Shown here: in pieces, positions 36,842 to 45,583 of the stretch
How positions within the stretch are numbered: the stretch's first letter is position 1
How the letters are laid out: every line of letters begins with the position of its first letter
Assembly (NCBI GenBank): GCA_963663315.1
Contig: OY760176.1
Span: forward strand, 1,550,001-1,614,000
Direction of reading: 5' to 3'
From: G963663315 sp963663315
GTDB lineage: Bacteria; Pseudomonadota; Gammaproteobacteria; Arenicellales; Poriferihabitantaceae
DNA length: 64,000 bases
The notes under the pieces: model-generated
Database searches by the model: none
What the model saw: only the letters and a program-made list of their open reading frames with translations
Told to the model about the DNA's origin: nothing
Program-made: the position numbers and the translations under genes

Positions 36842-37987
36842 CTATTTTGTGAGAACAACCGGGCTGGAGGCATCCCAGTGCAAATAGACCTGTTCCTCCC
36901 AATACACTACGTGACGCCCCCCTTTCGGGCGTATCTGGTTCGGAACGGTCACATCCATGATCCTGCCGCTGTCGAGCTTGATACGATAAGTCGAGAAATT
37001 GCCCAGGTAACCAATATCCTGAACCACCCCGGCTATCTGATTTGCCCCCGATTGCTCCGGTGGAGATTTCGAAACCCATATTTTCTCCGGGCGAACCGCC
37101 ACCCAGACCTTGCCGCCTTCATTGACAGGGAAACCATGGTCTACGAAAAACTCGACATTGTCATCACTGGAATGCACTTTCAAATGGTCGTCCCCACTCT
37201 CGGTAACACGCCCTTCGAACATATTAGCCGATCCGATAAAATCAGCCACCATTCTCGAATCAGGGTATTCATAAATTTCGGTTGGCGTACCGATCTGGAC
37301 AAATTTCCCGACATCCATCACAGCAATGCGAGTTGAAAGCGTCATCGCCTCTTCCTGGTCATGGGTAACGACGATAAAGGTCACGCCCAACTGTTCCTGA
37401 ATGTTCATCAGTTCAAACTGGGTCTGTTCACGAAGACGCTTGTCCAGCGCGGCCAGTGGTTCATCGAGCAACAATACTTTCGGGCGTTTGACCAGCGCCC
37501 TCGCTAATGCGACTCGCTGGCGTTGACCACCAGACAACTGGTGGGGCTTGCGTCTGCTGAATTCAGACAGCTCTACCATGGCCAGCATTTCGGCTACGCG
37601 CAGTCGGATTTCTTCCTTGTCCACGCCATCCCTTTGCAATCCATAAGCGACATTTTTCTCGACATCCATATGCGGGAACAGCGCGTATGACTGAAACATC
37701 ATGTTGACCGGACGTTCCCAGGCAGGAACATCATTCATTTGCACGCCGTCAATATAAATGCTGCCCGACGAAGGGGTTTCAAATCCTGCCAGCATACGCA
37801 GAAGTGTTGATTTGCCACAGCCCGAACCACCCAGCAGGCAAAACAGTTCTCCCTGGTAAATATCCAGACTGACGCTGCTTACCGCAGTGAAATCGCCAAA
37901 ATTCTTGGTGACATCCGCGATACGTATAAACGGCTCGGCATCAGGATTGAGCCATGGCCTGTCCTGATAATCTACCTGCTCCGACAT
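36842..37987 (-). CDS. potG: Polyamine ABC transporter ATPase PotG
   Basis: A 381-residue ATPase. The Walker A motif is GGSGCGKST, the signature motif is LSGGQRQRVALARAL, and the Walker B motif is VLLLDEP, followed by the switch histidine in VTHDQEE. A C-terminal TOBE-type regulatory domain follows from about residue 290. A clear GGGGAGG ribosome binding site precedes the ATG. It powers uptake by PotH-PotI, fed by PotF. Confidence 0.95.
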   Translation of the reverse strand: MSEQVDYQDRPWLNPDAEPFIRIADVTKNFGDFTAVSSVSLDIYQGELFCLLGGSGCGKSTLLRMLAGFETPSSGSIYIDGVQMNDVPAWERPVNMMFQSYALFPHMDVEKNVAYGLQRDGVDKEEIRLRVAEMLAMVELSEFSRRKPHQLSGGQRQRVALARALVKRPKVLLLDEPLAALDKRLREQTQFELMNIQEQLGVTFIVVTHDQEEAMTLSTRIAVMDVGKFVQIGTPTEIYEYPDSRMVADFIGSANMFEGRVTESGDDHLKVHSSDDNVEFFVDHGFPVNEGGKVWVAVRPEKIWVSKSPPEQSGANQIAGVVQDIGYLGNFSTYRIKLDSGRIMDVTVPNQIRPKGGRHVVYWEEQVYLHWDASSPVVLTK

Positions 37988-38031
37988 GGTCTGTTTCCTC
38001 CCCTGTTTGTGACAAAAACGGCCATATCACG

Positions 38032-38082
38032 CCTCTGATCAGATCCAGGGTCTGGATACATATCTATTGACCTGATCAGAGG
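38032..38082 (-). promoter_or_regulatory. Nested stem-loop between potF and potG
   Basis: CCTCTGATCAG (38032-38042) and CTGATCAGAGG (38072-38082) are perfect 11-base arms. Inside the loop a second hairpin is formed by ATCCAG (38043-38048) and CTGGAT (38052-38057). No T-run follows. Such intercistronic structures after binding-protein genes usually protect the 5' part of the mRNA, so that more binding protein than transporter is made. Confidence 0.7.
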
Positions 38083-38100
38083 TGTCTGAATGTTATTTTA

Positions 38101-39216
38101 TTAATTGCCTGCCTTGAAGTTGGTCCACACTCTGGTACGTGCGCGCTCTATTTTTGGCGGAACAACAGCTAATGTATACATCTGTTCGACCGCTTCAGCG
38201 GATGGGAATGCCGCCGGGCTCGACTTGACCTCCTCGTTGATCATGTCAATCGAAGCTTCATTGGCGGTGGCATACCAGGTGTAGTTACTGTCATTCGCCC
38301 CCACTTCAGGGCGCATCATGTAATTCAGGAACAAATACGCATTGTCGATATTCTTCGCATCTGCGGGAATGACCCAACCATCAACCCAGAAATTGGCCGC
38401 CCCATCACCCGGTGGGAGGAAGAAATCCAGTTCGACTCCTGTATTCGCTTCAATTGCGCCGGCAACCGCCAGCAATCCATCCGGTCCCCAGGTTACAGCC
38501 AGGCAAAATTCCTTTTCAGGCATTCTTTGGTAGGCATAGTTATCAAAGGTCTTGATGTATGGACGGATTTTCAACAGCATTTCTTCAACCGCTTTGTAGT
38601 CATTCCGATCGGTCGTATTCGGGTCAAGTCCCATATAAGCCAGCGCCATTGGCATTACATCAGTCGGAGAATCCAGAAAGGAAACACCGCAGGGGGCAAT
38701 TTTTTCCATGTGCACCGGGTCGAAAATCAGGTCCAGTGAGCCGATCGGCGCATCAGGGTAGGTTTCCAGGACCAGTGCCTCATTATAGGTCACACCATGG
38801 GTTCCCCACATAAACGGAACAATATACTGGTTGCCTGGATCCCATTGCGCATCAAGCTGACCGAGCACATCGGAGCGCATGTGTTTAAAGTTGTCGAGCC
38901 TGGATTTGTCGAGCGGCTGCATGATTCCGGCTGGGATCAAACGTGCAATCATGCTACCCGCATGACTGACCACGTCATATCCGGTATTGCCGGCAAGCAA
39001 TTTTGAATCGATTGCTTCGACCGAGTCATAGTTATCGTAAATTACATCGACATCATACTCGTCCGCGAAGTTTTGAATCGTATCTTCAGCGATATACTCT
39101 GCCCAGTTTGTAACATTGAGCTTACCCCCGGCATGCACCGAAGCCATGCCAAAAACCAGTACCGAAGATGCAACACCGACAATGCCACCTTTCAGCAAAC
39201 CAGATAGATTTTTCAT
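38101..39216 (-). CDS. potF: Periplasmic polyamine-binding protein PotF
   Basis: A 371-residue secreted solute-binding protein of the PotD/PotF family. The signal peptide covers about residues 1-29, ending near SVHA-GGKLNV. The mature start KLNVTNWAEYIAEDTIQNF is characteristic, and FMWGTHGVTYNEALV is a conserved family block. A strong TAGGAGG site lies 9 bases before the ATG. It diverges from the SCO gene. Putrescine or spermidine is the likely ligand; which one is not decided by sequence. Confidence 0.93.
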   Translation of the reverse strand: MKNLSGLLKGGIVGVASSVLVFGMASVHAGGKLNVTNWAEYIAEDTIQNFADEYDVDVIYDNYDSVEAIDSKLLAGNTGYDVVSHAGSMIARLIPAGIMQPLDKSRLDNFKHMRSDVLGQLDAQWDPGNQYIVPFMWGTHGVTYNEALVLETYPDAPIGSLDLIFDPVHMEKIAPCGVSFLDSPTDVMPMALAYMGLDPNTTDRNDYKAVEEMLLKIRPYIKTFDNYAYQRMPEKEFCLAVTWGPDGLLAVAGAIEANTGVELDFFLPPGDGAANFWVDGWVIPADAKNIDNAYLFLNYMMRPEVGANDSNYTWYATANEASIDMINEEVKSSPAAFPSAEAVEQMYTLAVVPPKIERARTRVWTNFKAGN

Positions 39217-39328
39217 AATTTCTGCCTCCTACGGGCGTTAAATTAACTTAACAGCGCAGTATAATCACCCTGCCCGCTTAATGTGCCAGACAAAAACTGA
39301 TTATTCAAGCCTACCCCAAATTAATTAC

Positions 39329-40009
39329 ATGCGTTTCAATTTCAGGATTCTCCTTATCGGAATCAGCGCCTTGCTGATCGGGCTTTATTTTCAACTTTTC
39401 GGACTCAACCCCCCTGTTATCAAAAGCCAACCTGCCAGTTCCCCGATCGAAGGGTTTTTCTGGCCTGATCAAATGCAACTGCGTCAATTCGACCTGACTG
39501 GTCATGATAATCAGAAGTTTGATGTGCGGCGATTTTCCAATCACTGGAGTTTTGTATTTTTCGGCTATACCCATTGCCCGGATATCTGCCCGATCACGAT
39601 GTACACCCTGCGACAGGTCAGGAAAAAGTTGCATCAGGATGCCAATCCGGATTTTGATCAAATCGCCTTTGTTTTCATCTCGGTGGATGGTGAGCGCGAC
39701 ACCCCGGATCACCTGCGTGATTACATTGAATTCTTCGGAGAAGGATTTATCGCCGCATCCGGCACGAAAGCACAGATAGAGTCGCTGACAACCCAGTTCG
39801 GTGTGCCCTGGTCGATCGACAATCACGCAGAGGGTCAGAATCATGACAAACACGCAGAGGGCCAGGATTATCTGGTCAGCCACAGCGGCGCAATATTTCT
39901 GATCTCACCTGAAGCCACCTTGGCTTCGATCTATCAACCTCCGCACGATGCCGATGAGATTGCCGACAGATTCATGCAAATACAGAAATTCCTGCGCAAC
40001 AACAACTAA
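39329..40009 (+). CDS. SCO1/SenC-family copper chaperone
   Basis: A membrane-anchored thioredoxin-fold protein of about 226 residues. It has a single N-terminal hydrophobic segment (ILLIGISALLIGLYFQLF), then the copper-binding CPDIC pair in FGYTHCPDICPITMY and a distant histidine in YLVSHSGAIFL. SCO proteins load copper into the CuA centre of cytochrome oxidase or defend against oxidative stress. The start at 39329 puts the anchor at the N-terminus; an ATG 16 codons upstream is possible. A short repeat (ITHAEGQ(N/D)HDKHAEGQD-like) sits before the histidine. The stop overlaps the convergent tadA by 4 bp. Confidence 0.88.
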   Translation: MRFNFRILLIGISALLIGLYFQLFGLNPPVIKSQPASSPIEGFFWPDQMQLRQFDLTGHDNQKFDVRRFSNHWSFVFFGYTHCPDICPITMYTLRQVRKKLHQDANPDFDQIAFVFISVDGERDTPDHLRDYIEFFGEGFIAASGTKAQIESLTTQFGVPWSIDNHAEGQNHDKHAEGQDYLVSHSGAIFLISPEATLASIYQPPHDADEIADRFMQIQKFLRNNN

Positions 40010-40491
40010 CCGGATGGACGCTGGATGCAGCCTTGTCTCCTGTCCATAAAAAACTGATCGAGCAGTTGCCGGCACGACTCCTTCATTACGCCTGAAACAA
40101 CGCTGCACCGGTGATTCAGGAATCCGGACTCCAGTAGATTCAGCCGACTGCCCCCTGCCCCAAACCTCTCATCAAATGCACCGAATACAACCCGTTGCAC
40201 TCTTGCTTGCAATATCGCCCCCGCACACATCACACAAGGTTCCAGTGTGACATACAGCGTGGAACCGGTTAATCTGTAGTTTGACCGGAAACGGCCAGCA
40301 TCCCGCAGAGACTGAATTTCAGCATGGGCAGAAGGGTCGTGACCGGAAATCGACTGATTGAATCCCTGGCCGATCACCTGTTCATCGTGAACCACCACCG
40401 CACCGACAGGAATTTCCCCGAGCGCCTGCGCTTTCTTAGCGAGTTCGAGCGCCTGCGCCATAAAATGCAGATCAAGCTCGCGTTGTGTCAT
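40006..40491 (-). CDS. tadA: tRNA-specific adenosine deaminase
   Basis: A 161-residue zinc deaminase that converts A34 of tRNA-Arg(ACG) to inosine. The zinc and catalytic motifs are HAEIQSLR and PCVMCAGAIL. The VPVGAVVVHDxxVIGxG-type start of the fold is present as IPVGAVVVHDEQVIGQG. The methionine at 40491 (MTQRELDLHFM) is preferred over one 21 codons upstream whose leader is unlike TadA. Downstream it overlaps the end of the SCO gene on the other strand. Confidence 0.93.
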   Translation of the reverse strand: MTQRELDLHFMAQALELAKKAQALGEIPVGAVVVHDEQVIGQGFNQSISGHDPSAHAEIQSLRDAGRFRSNYRLTGSTLYVTLEPCVMCAGAILQARVQRVVFGAFDERFGAGGSRLNLLESGFLNHRCSVVSGVMKESCRQLLDQFFMDRRQGCIQRPSG

Positions 40492-40585
40492 TTTATAAAG
40501 TTCCAACCCCCCCTGACTATACAATTTAATGCATTGGTCAGATATCCACAACACGCTTGTTGCTAATTGAGATACGGGTTTTACC

Positions 40586-41635
40586 TTATTGCTCAGTTGG
40601 TTTTATTTCTATTTTCAGGTCAGGAAACTTTTCGGATACTGACTCAGCGGCTTCGATGGTTCTGTCGCCCCATTGATTGCTGAAAGCATACGTTTTCCCA
40701 TCAATGTGAAAAAGCTCATCATCATTGAGAAAGAATCTCTTAGCTTTATCCAGTGAGTGTTTTTTTATGATTATTTCCTTAAATTGCTCAGAGTTTAGAG
40801 TTCCATCAAACACTTCAAACAGGCGGTTTTTTCTCCATGAAATTGCTTCGATTATTTTTTCTGGTGTTCCTCCATTTTGAAGGATACCTGAAATAATTTG
40901 AAGCATCATCAATCGCTTATTTTGTGCTTGGTGAATCTGGCCAGCGATAGATACATCGAATTTAGTGAAATCTTTTGAACTGTTTCTTGCTTCTCGTTCC
41001 TTCTGTCTCTTTTCACGTATTCTAACTTGATAATCGGCCACCTCAGGAATCGGTATAACCGTTTGAACATCTATCAAGGTCTCACCATTACTGCTATATG
41101 GGTGCATTCTCACACAATGGATATCCAGTCCAAAATCGTTCAGCCACATCACAGAGGTCGTAAGTTCTTTGGAAAACTCAGCAGAGGCCAATATGATTTT
41201 TACTTCTTGTGCAAATTGATCATCATCCGGTTCGTTCCAGTCTAAAAATTCTAACAAGCTTTCTGTAGCATCCATCAGAATATCGTTCTCAGTTAAATAG
41301 CGAGTATATATATCCACAAGCTTGCTGAAAGTGAGTGTTGAAATCATGGATGCATATCTGAGCGCTTGAAGTTCCATATGACCACCATCCTCAGTGCGTT
41401 TAAGCTCAATCACAACCAGGTTGGCGCTTTTGTCAATTCCAAGCAGGTCAATACGTCGGCGACTACCTTCCCAGTCGCCAAACTCTTCCGCAACAACAAG
41501 TGTGTCAGGAGCAATTACATCAATTTGGATTTTTAGTATATTCTGCAAGTCCTGTCGCTCTCTCAATCCTTGCTGCTCGAAAGTTGTTCTGTCTAATTTA
41601 CGAATCTTATTGCCGTTAATCCGGTAAATAGGCAT
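40586..41635 (-). CDS. PD-(D/E)XK nuclease-like protein of unknown role
   Basis: A 349-residue protein not recognised as a named gene. Residues about 60-95 hold a likely PD-(D/E)XK nuclease core: the aspartate in RRRIDLLGID, then VVIELKRTEDGGH with the E-x-K pair, then a QALRYASMIS helix. This resembles DUF91/NucS-type endonuclease domains. The rest is charged, with no membrane segment. A strong AAGGAGG site precedes the ATG, so the start is firm. The gene is A+T rich compared with tadA and begins the accessory region, so it was probably acquired. DNA repair or phage defence are possible roles; neither is shown. Confidence 0.6.
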   Translation of the reverse strand: MPIYRINGNKIRKLDRTTFEQQGLRERQDLQNILKIQIDVIAPDTLVVAEEFGDWEGSRRRIDLLGIDKSANLVVIELKRTEDGGHMELQALRYASMISTLTFSKLVDIYTRYLTENDILMDATESLLEFLDWNEPDDDQFAQEVKIILASAEFSKELTTSVMWLNDFGLDIHCVRMHPYSSNGETLIDVQTVIPIPEVADYQVRIREKRQKEREARNSSKDFTKFDVSIAGQIHQAQNKRLMMLQIISGILQNGGTPEKIIEAISWRKNRLFEVFDGTLNSEQFKEIIIKKHSLDKAKRFFLNDDELFHIDGKTYAFSNQWGDRTIEAAESVSEKFPDLKIEIKPTEQ

Positions 41636-41662
41636 AAATGGCCTCCTTAAGTTCTGTAACTA

Positions 41663-41691
41663 TCTATATTGGCAATTAGCCTGGATCTAAA
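41663..41691 (-). promoter_or_regulatory. Sigma-70-type promoter for the nuclease-like gene
   Basis: On the minus strand, TTTAGA (41686-41691) and TATAGA (41663-41668) are 17 bp apart. The -10 box ends about 27 bp before the ATG, with an AAGGAGG ribosome binding site between. Both boxes are fair rather than strong. Confidence 0.45.
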
Positions 41692-41772
41692 GAAATACAA
41701 CCCTGGAATGGTTTGGTCCTGTTGATTCCTCTATTTTCCCATATTCTCTCACTGGCATTGTGATGGGTAAAG

Positions 41773-41975
41773 CTATGACAGATGAAATTTTGACCTTGAA
41801 TAATGATGGGGCGCGGTCCCCAGCAGAGGAAGCTTCTTGCGGCGGTGATAGGTGAGCGCCATCGAAATGCAGTGTTTCAACGGGGCAATCGGGAGATCGG
41901 CGGTCTTGTGCAAGATGATTGCACGGTTGCCCTCGAACGTGAGCGCGTTGGGGTAGAGCTCCTTGAATACGAAAC
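41773..41975 (-). pseudogene. Short orphan coding fragment
   Basis: A minus-strand frame of about 65 codons reads like real protein (ELYPNALTFEGNRAIIL, then LKHCISMALTYHRRKK) but has a TAG directly upstream and no start codon. It looks like the C-terminal remnant of a small conserved protein that I cannot name. The DNA from 41976 to about 42317 shows no gene; it is low in coding signal and has a patch of A+T-rich sequence near 42020-42060. Confidence 0.35.
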
Positions 41976-42317
41976 ACTACAACGGAGGAGGAAGGTAAAT
42001 CCAAGACACTGTGTGAATCAATGAAACAAAACTATAATACATTAAAATCTCTCTTAACTTTCTAGCTGTTTTGTCCCAAATCTTTTGACGACCTACAACC
42101 GAGACAGGAAAAGCGTAGGGGCAACGATCACAAGAATTCACATACGTGACCGCGAGGCGGATTGCATGTCACATACAATTTTCGGACAGTCGGGTTACGC
42201 TCGGCGCGATGACGTTCAAGTGCGAAATGCCGGAATAAAGCATGGAGGCGAATAATATGGCACTTGAACGCTTGGTGAAATACATCGAACGGGCCGTCCG
42301 TCAAACGCGGTTCTGCA

Positions 42318-43094
42318 ATGTCTTCGAACAGTGTTTCGACGCACGCGCCCACGATGCACGAACTCTATGCCGGAAAGCGCCACCACGTCTATCGCCTTTC
42401 TGGCACCAAGTCCATCAACGTGCGCGAGAGTGAGTTCACCGATCTCGTGTCAGAGATCGCACCAATGCTTGCTCGCTACCGTTCGTCAAACACAGGCGCG
42501 GTGGGCAACGGCCTCTACAGGCTGATGGGGGACTTGGCTTCTCCTCGGCTACCCTCTGTCGAAGACTACGCCAGGATACTTGTGCTGGCATCAGCCCGCA
42601 TCGGGCCGGAACGTGCCGCGGCTATATTTGGCGGCTGGATCGAAGGGCAACCTATACCGATTTGGCAGTGCGTCTGAAAGATTTTTCGGCGTTGGATGTC
42701 GCCATAACCAGGTGGTGGAGATCGAAGCGGGCTGTAACGGTCGAAGAACAACTTGTGGAACTGCGAATAGCTCTGGAATTAACCCTGCTGGCCGGAGACT
42801 CGGGGAACGTCTCTGAAATGCAATTTCGCATCGCGACAAGGGGGGCATGGCTCCTTGGGGACACTTATAACGAGCGAAAAACCTACTTTTATATCCTCCG
42901 GAAAGCATACGGATTGGCATCCAGCGTCCTACATGCCAGGAACCTGAACAGGAAGAAACGGGAGGAAGATACCAGCACGGTCAGTAGAGCCCAGGATCTC
43001 TGTCGGGCAGCCATACTACACATGAGTAAGGGGGGGAGTCCTGCCCAACTGGGACGAAGTCGTCCTGGGCCGAGGCTGCCGCCGTTACCGCTGA
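42318..43094 (+). pseudogene. ApeA-type HEPN protein gene broken by two frameshifts
   Basis: Three frames add up to one protein. The first runs from about 42318 to about 42645 (HELYAGKRHHVYRLSGTK and onward, ending GGWIEG). The second continues as ATYTDLAVRLKDFSALDV and through the helical region (EEQLVELRIALELTLL, FRIATRGAWLLG, LCRAAILHMSKGG) to a run of seven G residues at 43030-43036. After it a third frame reads VLPNWDEVVLGRGCRRYR and stops at 43094. The C-terminal half matches the ApeA-like HEPN domain (Pfam HEPN/Apea). Members include phage-defence and toxin-type RNases. The usual R-x4-6-H catalytic motif is not clean here (YGLASSVLHA). It is inactive as read, unless the G-run varies or contains a sequencing error. 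Confidence 0.6.
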
Positions 43095-43292
43095 TGGCGC
43101 CGCCGCTGAAGCCGGCCTCCACTTTTCAGCGTTTCACGGATGAAAACCGGATTGAATTGGGGTAACATTCTGTCACGGCAAGGTCTCCTTCGATATCAGC
43201 CTTAGTAACTGAATTATATCGAATTACAGAGGCATTGCTGTCTTGTAATTACAATATTCGGGCTAGAGTGAAGTGGCCTAGATTGTCTATAC

Positions 43293-44267
43293 AGAAAACA
43301 GACTCGCAAGGAGCGTTTTCTGGATGACATGGAGAAGATCATTCCGTGGGCGGAGTTGGCCGAAGCCATCGAACCCTTTTATCCGAAACCGAAAGGAGCG
43401 GGGCGCCGGCCGATCGGAGTCGAGCGGATGCTGCGCATCCACTTTCTCCAGCACTGGTTCAACCTCTCGGATCCGGCTGCCGAGGAGGCGCTGTACGACT
43501 CGCGCGCGATGCGCCGGTTTGTGGGCATTGACTTGGGCCGGGAGCCTGCACCGGACGAGACCACGGTCTGCAAGTTCCGTCATCGGATGGAAAGGCACAA
43601 CCGGGGGGATCGCCTGTTCGGGCTGGTCAACGAGTATTTGCGCGAGAACGGGCTGAAGGTGAACCGGGGCACGATCGTGGATGCCAGCATCATTGATGCG
43701 CCGAGTTCGACGAAGAACCGGAAGAAAGAACGCGACCCGGAGATGCACCAGACGCGCAAGGGCCGACAGTGGTACTTCGGCATGAAAGCGCATATCGGCG
43801 TGGACAGTCGCAGCAAGCTGATTCATTCGGTGGTGGCCACGCCAGCCAATGTCCATGATTCGCGGGTTCTGCGTGACCTTTTGCATGGCGACGAGACGCG
43901 GGTGTGGGGGGATTCGGCCTATGCGGGTCAGAAGGCCGTGATCTTGGAGGTGGCGCCGGATGCGAAGGATTTCACCCAAGCGAAGGGATCGCGCTACCGC
44001 AAGCTGACGGAGTCGGAGCGTTCGAGGAATCGCAACAAATCCCGGGTGCGGGCGAAGGTGGAACACCAGTTCGGCATCATCAAGCGGCAATTCGGTTTTA
44101 CCAAGGTACGTTACCGCGGGTTGTCGAAGAACGCTCATCGTTTGATCGTGGCCTGTGCTTTGAGCAACCTGGTGATGGCAAAGCAGGCGCTGTTGAAACG
44201 AAGACGGCTGGAGTTGCAGGCTACGTACGCCTGAAAAACGGGAAAGGCGCGGTAAAGTCCGTTTTCT
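43293..44267 (+). mobile_element. IS5-family insertion sequence
   Basis: The element carries one intact transposase. Candidate terminal inverted repeats are AGAAAACAGACT at 43293-43304 and its near complement AGTCCGTTTTCT at 44256-44267 (11 of 12 match), giving 975 bp. No clear target-site duplication is seen at these ends, so the exact borders are uncertain or one flank has since changed. It lies between the broken HEPN gene and unannotated DNA. Confidence 0.7.
43329..44234 (+). CDS. IS5-family DDE transposase
   Basis: A 301-residue transposase. An N-terminal helix-rich domain includes MLRIHFLQHWFNLSDP and the EPAPDETTVCKFRHRME motif of IS5 enzymes. The DDE triad is visible as the Asp in GTIVDASIIDAP, the Asp in VWGDSAYAG and the Glu in RVRAKVEHQFGIIKRQFGF. 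The reading frame is intact, so the element may still move. An in-frame ATG at 43329 is the natural start. The DNA is G+C rich relative to its surroundings. A long reading frame on the other strand (43287-44348) is its shadow. Confidence 0.95.
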   Translation: MEKIIPWAELAEAIEPFYPKPKGAGRRPIGVERMLRIHFLQHWFNLSDPAAEEALYDSRAMRRFVGIDLGREPAPDETTVCKFRHRMERHNRGDRLFGLVNEYLRENGLKVNRGTIVDASIIDAPSSTKNRKKERDPEMHQTRKGRQWYFGMKAHIGVDSRSKLIHSVVATPANVHDSRVLRDLLHGDETRVWGDSAYAGQKAVILEVAPDAKDFTQAKGSRYRKLTESERSRNRNKSRVRAKVEHQFGIIKRQFGFTKVRYRGLSKNAHRLIVACALSNLVMAKQALLKRRRLELQATYA

Positions 44268-44822
44268 TCTCATATCCGGTCGCTGATTCGGGAAAATTCG
44301 ACTACTCAAGTTCACCGAAATCGTGGAATTGAAAAAGTTACTGTTCAAAACTCAATTGATCAGACCTTCCCTAGATGTTAAATCATAAATCTTAGATGGC
44401 AACAGTTTCATCGTCATGCGAGGGGTCAGAAAAGGTTAATTTCGTTCCTGGGTACCAGTCCATAAATGAAGCTTGTCCAACGCCTTTCTTCCCACCTCCA
44501 ATCCGCCCCGCCTAGGTGGCTTAAGTCCGCCGCCAGAGGCCCATTAGATATTCGGCATTGTAGGCGGCCGCACATCAATGCCTCAACCCGCGACCACCTT
44601 TCCCGCCTGTATGGCGGTGGAACAGCCACGCCTTTGCATGAAGCCGGGTCGGCGCTTGGGATCTCCCGCGCAATCTCGCTCGCGATCTGGACATCGCGCC
44701 GTCCATTGACGAGAAGCCCGGAATGGAGTCGACGCGTCATAACTGGTCCGAACGAGGGAGAATGGATGGCGGCGCTGACGATCTGCGACACACTGATTGC
44801 GCCGTGGACAACCGGATGAAAC
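44268..44822. other. Stretch without a recognisable gene
   Basis: About 555 bp between the insertion sequence and the Sel1-repeat gene. Frames of 154 codons (minus, 44426-44890) and 117 codons (plus) are open, but neither resembles a known family and both are rich in Arg, Ser and Pro as expected from chance reading of G+C-rich DNA. It may be the eroded remains of a gene. Confidence 0.4.
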
Positions 44823-45485
44823 CTATTGTGTATTGAGACTGGGACCGAAGGCGTCCCAGTATTTGCGTGAAAGTTTCTGCGCCTCTGCAATCTCTGCGCG
44901 TGTCATTTCTCCAGTCAGCCTTTCTTTTGCATTTTTGGCATTCTCCATGCCCTGTGCGGAGGCAAGACTGATCCAGGCGTAGGCTTGTATGTCGTCCTCG
45001 GGCACGCCTTCGCCTCTGGAGTACATGACACCAAGATAGTACTGCGCACCGGCATGGCCCCGTTCGGCGGCCTTGCGGAACCAGCGCACGGCCTCGGCAT
45101 CATCCTCGGGCACGCCTTCACCTATGGCGTACATGACACCGAGATTGTACTGCCCCAAGGCAAGCCCATATTCGGCGGCCTTGGCCTTGCGGAGCCAGCG
45201 CACGGCCTCGGCATCATCCTCGGGCACGCCTTCGCCTCTGGAGTACATGGCGCCAAGTTTGTACTGCGCCAAGGCAAGCCCCTGTTCGGCGGCCTTGCGG
45301 AACCATCGCACGGCTTCGGCATCATCCTCGGGCACGCCTTCGCCTCTGGAGTACATGACACCAAGAGTGTACTGCGCATCGACATGTCCCAGTTCCGCGG
45401 CTTTCTTTACCGCATCGAAATCATCCTCCGCCGCATGCGCCGAACCCGTAAACAGCATCAAGCATATCAGCAGATATCTGAACAT
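44823..45485 (-). CDS. Secreted Sel1-repeat (SLR) protein
   Basis: A 220-residue protein with a signal peptide (about 1-18, ending AHA-AEDDF). Four or five Sel1-like helical repeats of about 36 residues follow, each with the pattern AQYxLGVMYSRGEGVPEDDAEAVRWFRKAAE. The DNA repeats are nearly identical, which points to recent internal duplication. The third repeat has two extra residues (RKAKAAEYG instead of RKAAEQG). The C-terminal helix (KERLTGEMTRAEIAEAQKL) resembles the end of many bacterial SLR proteins. SLR proteins act as protein-protein adaptors, often in envelope or host interaction; the partner is unknown here. Confidence 0.85.
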   Translation of the reverse strand: MFRYLLICLMLFTGSAHAAEDDFDAVKKAAELGHVDAQYTLGVMYSRGEGVPEDDAEAVRWFRKAAEQGLALAQYKLGAMYSRGEGVPEDDAEAVRWLRKAKAAEYGLALGQYNLGVMYAIGEGVPEDDAEAVRWFRKAAERGHAGAQYYLGVMYSRGEGVPEDDIQAYAWISLASAQGMENAKNAKERLTGEMTRAEIAEAQKLSRKYWDAFGPSLNTQ

Positions 45486-45583
45486 GCCGGGACTATAGCA
45501 TGATCCGCACTTTATAGTACTTCAACATACCTGTTATCAAAGACTTTTTGAGGAATTCCAGATTTACTCGTAAATACAAATAG

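Noticed and set aside
39217..39328. Possible sigma-54 promoter (TGGCAC) upstream of potF
   Set aside because: The required GC element at the proper spacing is missing.
43287..44348. A 353-codon minus-strand frame over the insertion sequence
   Set aside because: It is the shadow of an intact IS5-family transposase with a clear DDE triad.
44426..44890. A 154-codon minus-strand frame
   Set aside because: No family resemblance, biased composition, and overlap with the end of the Sel1 gene.
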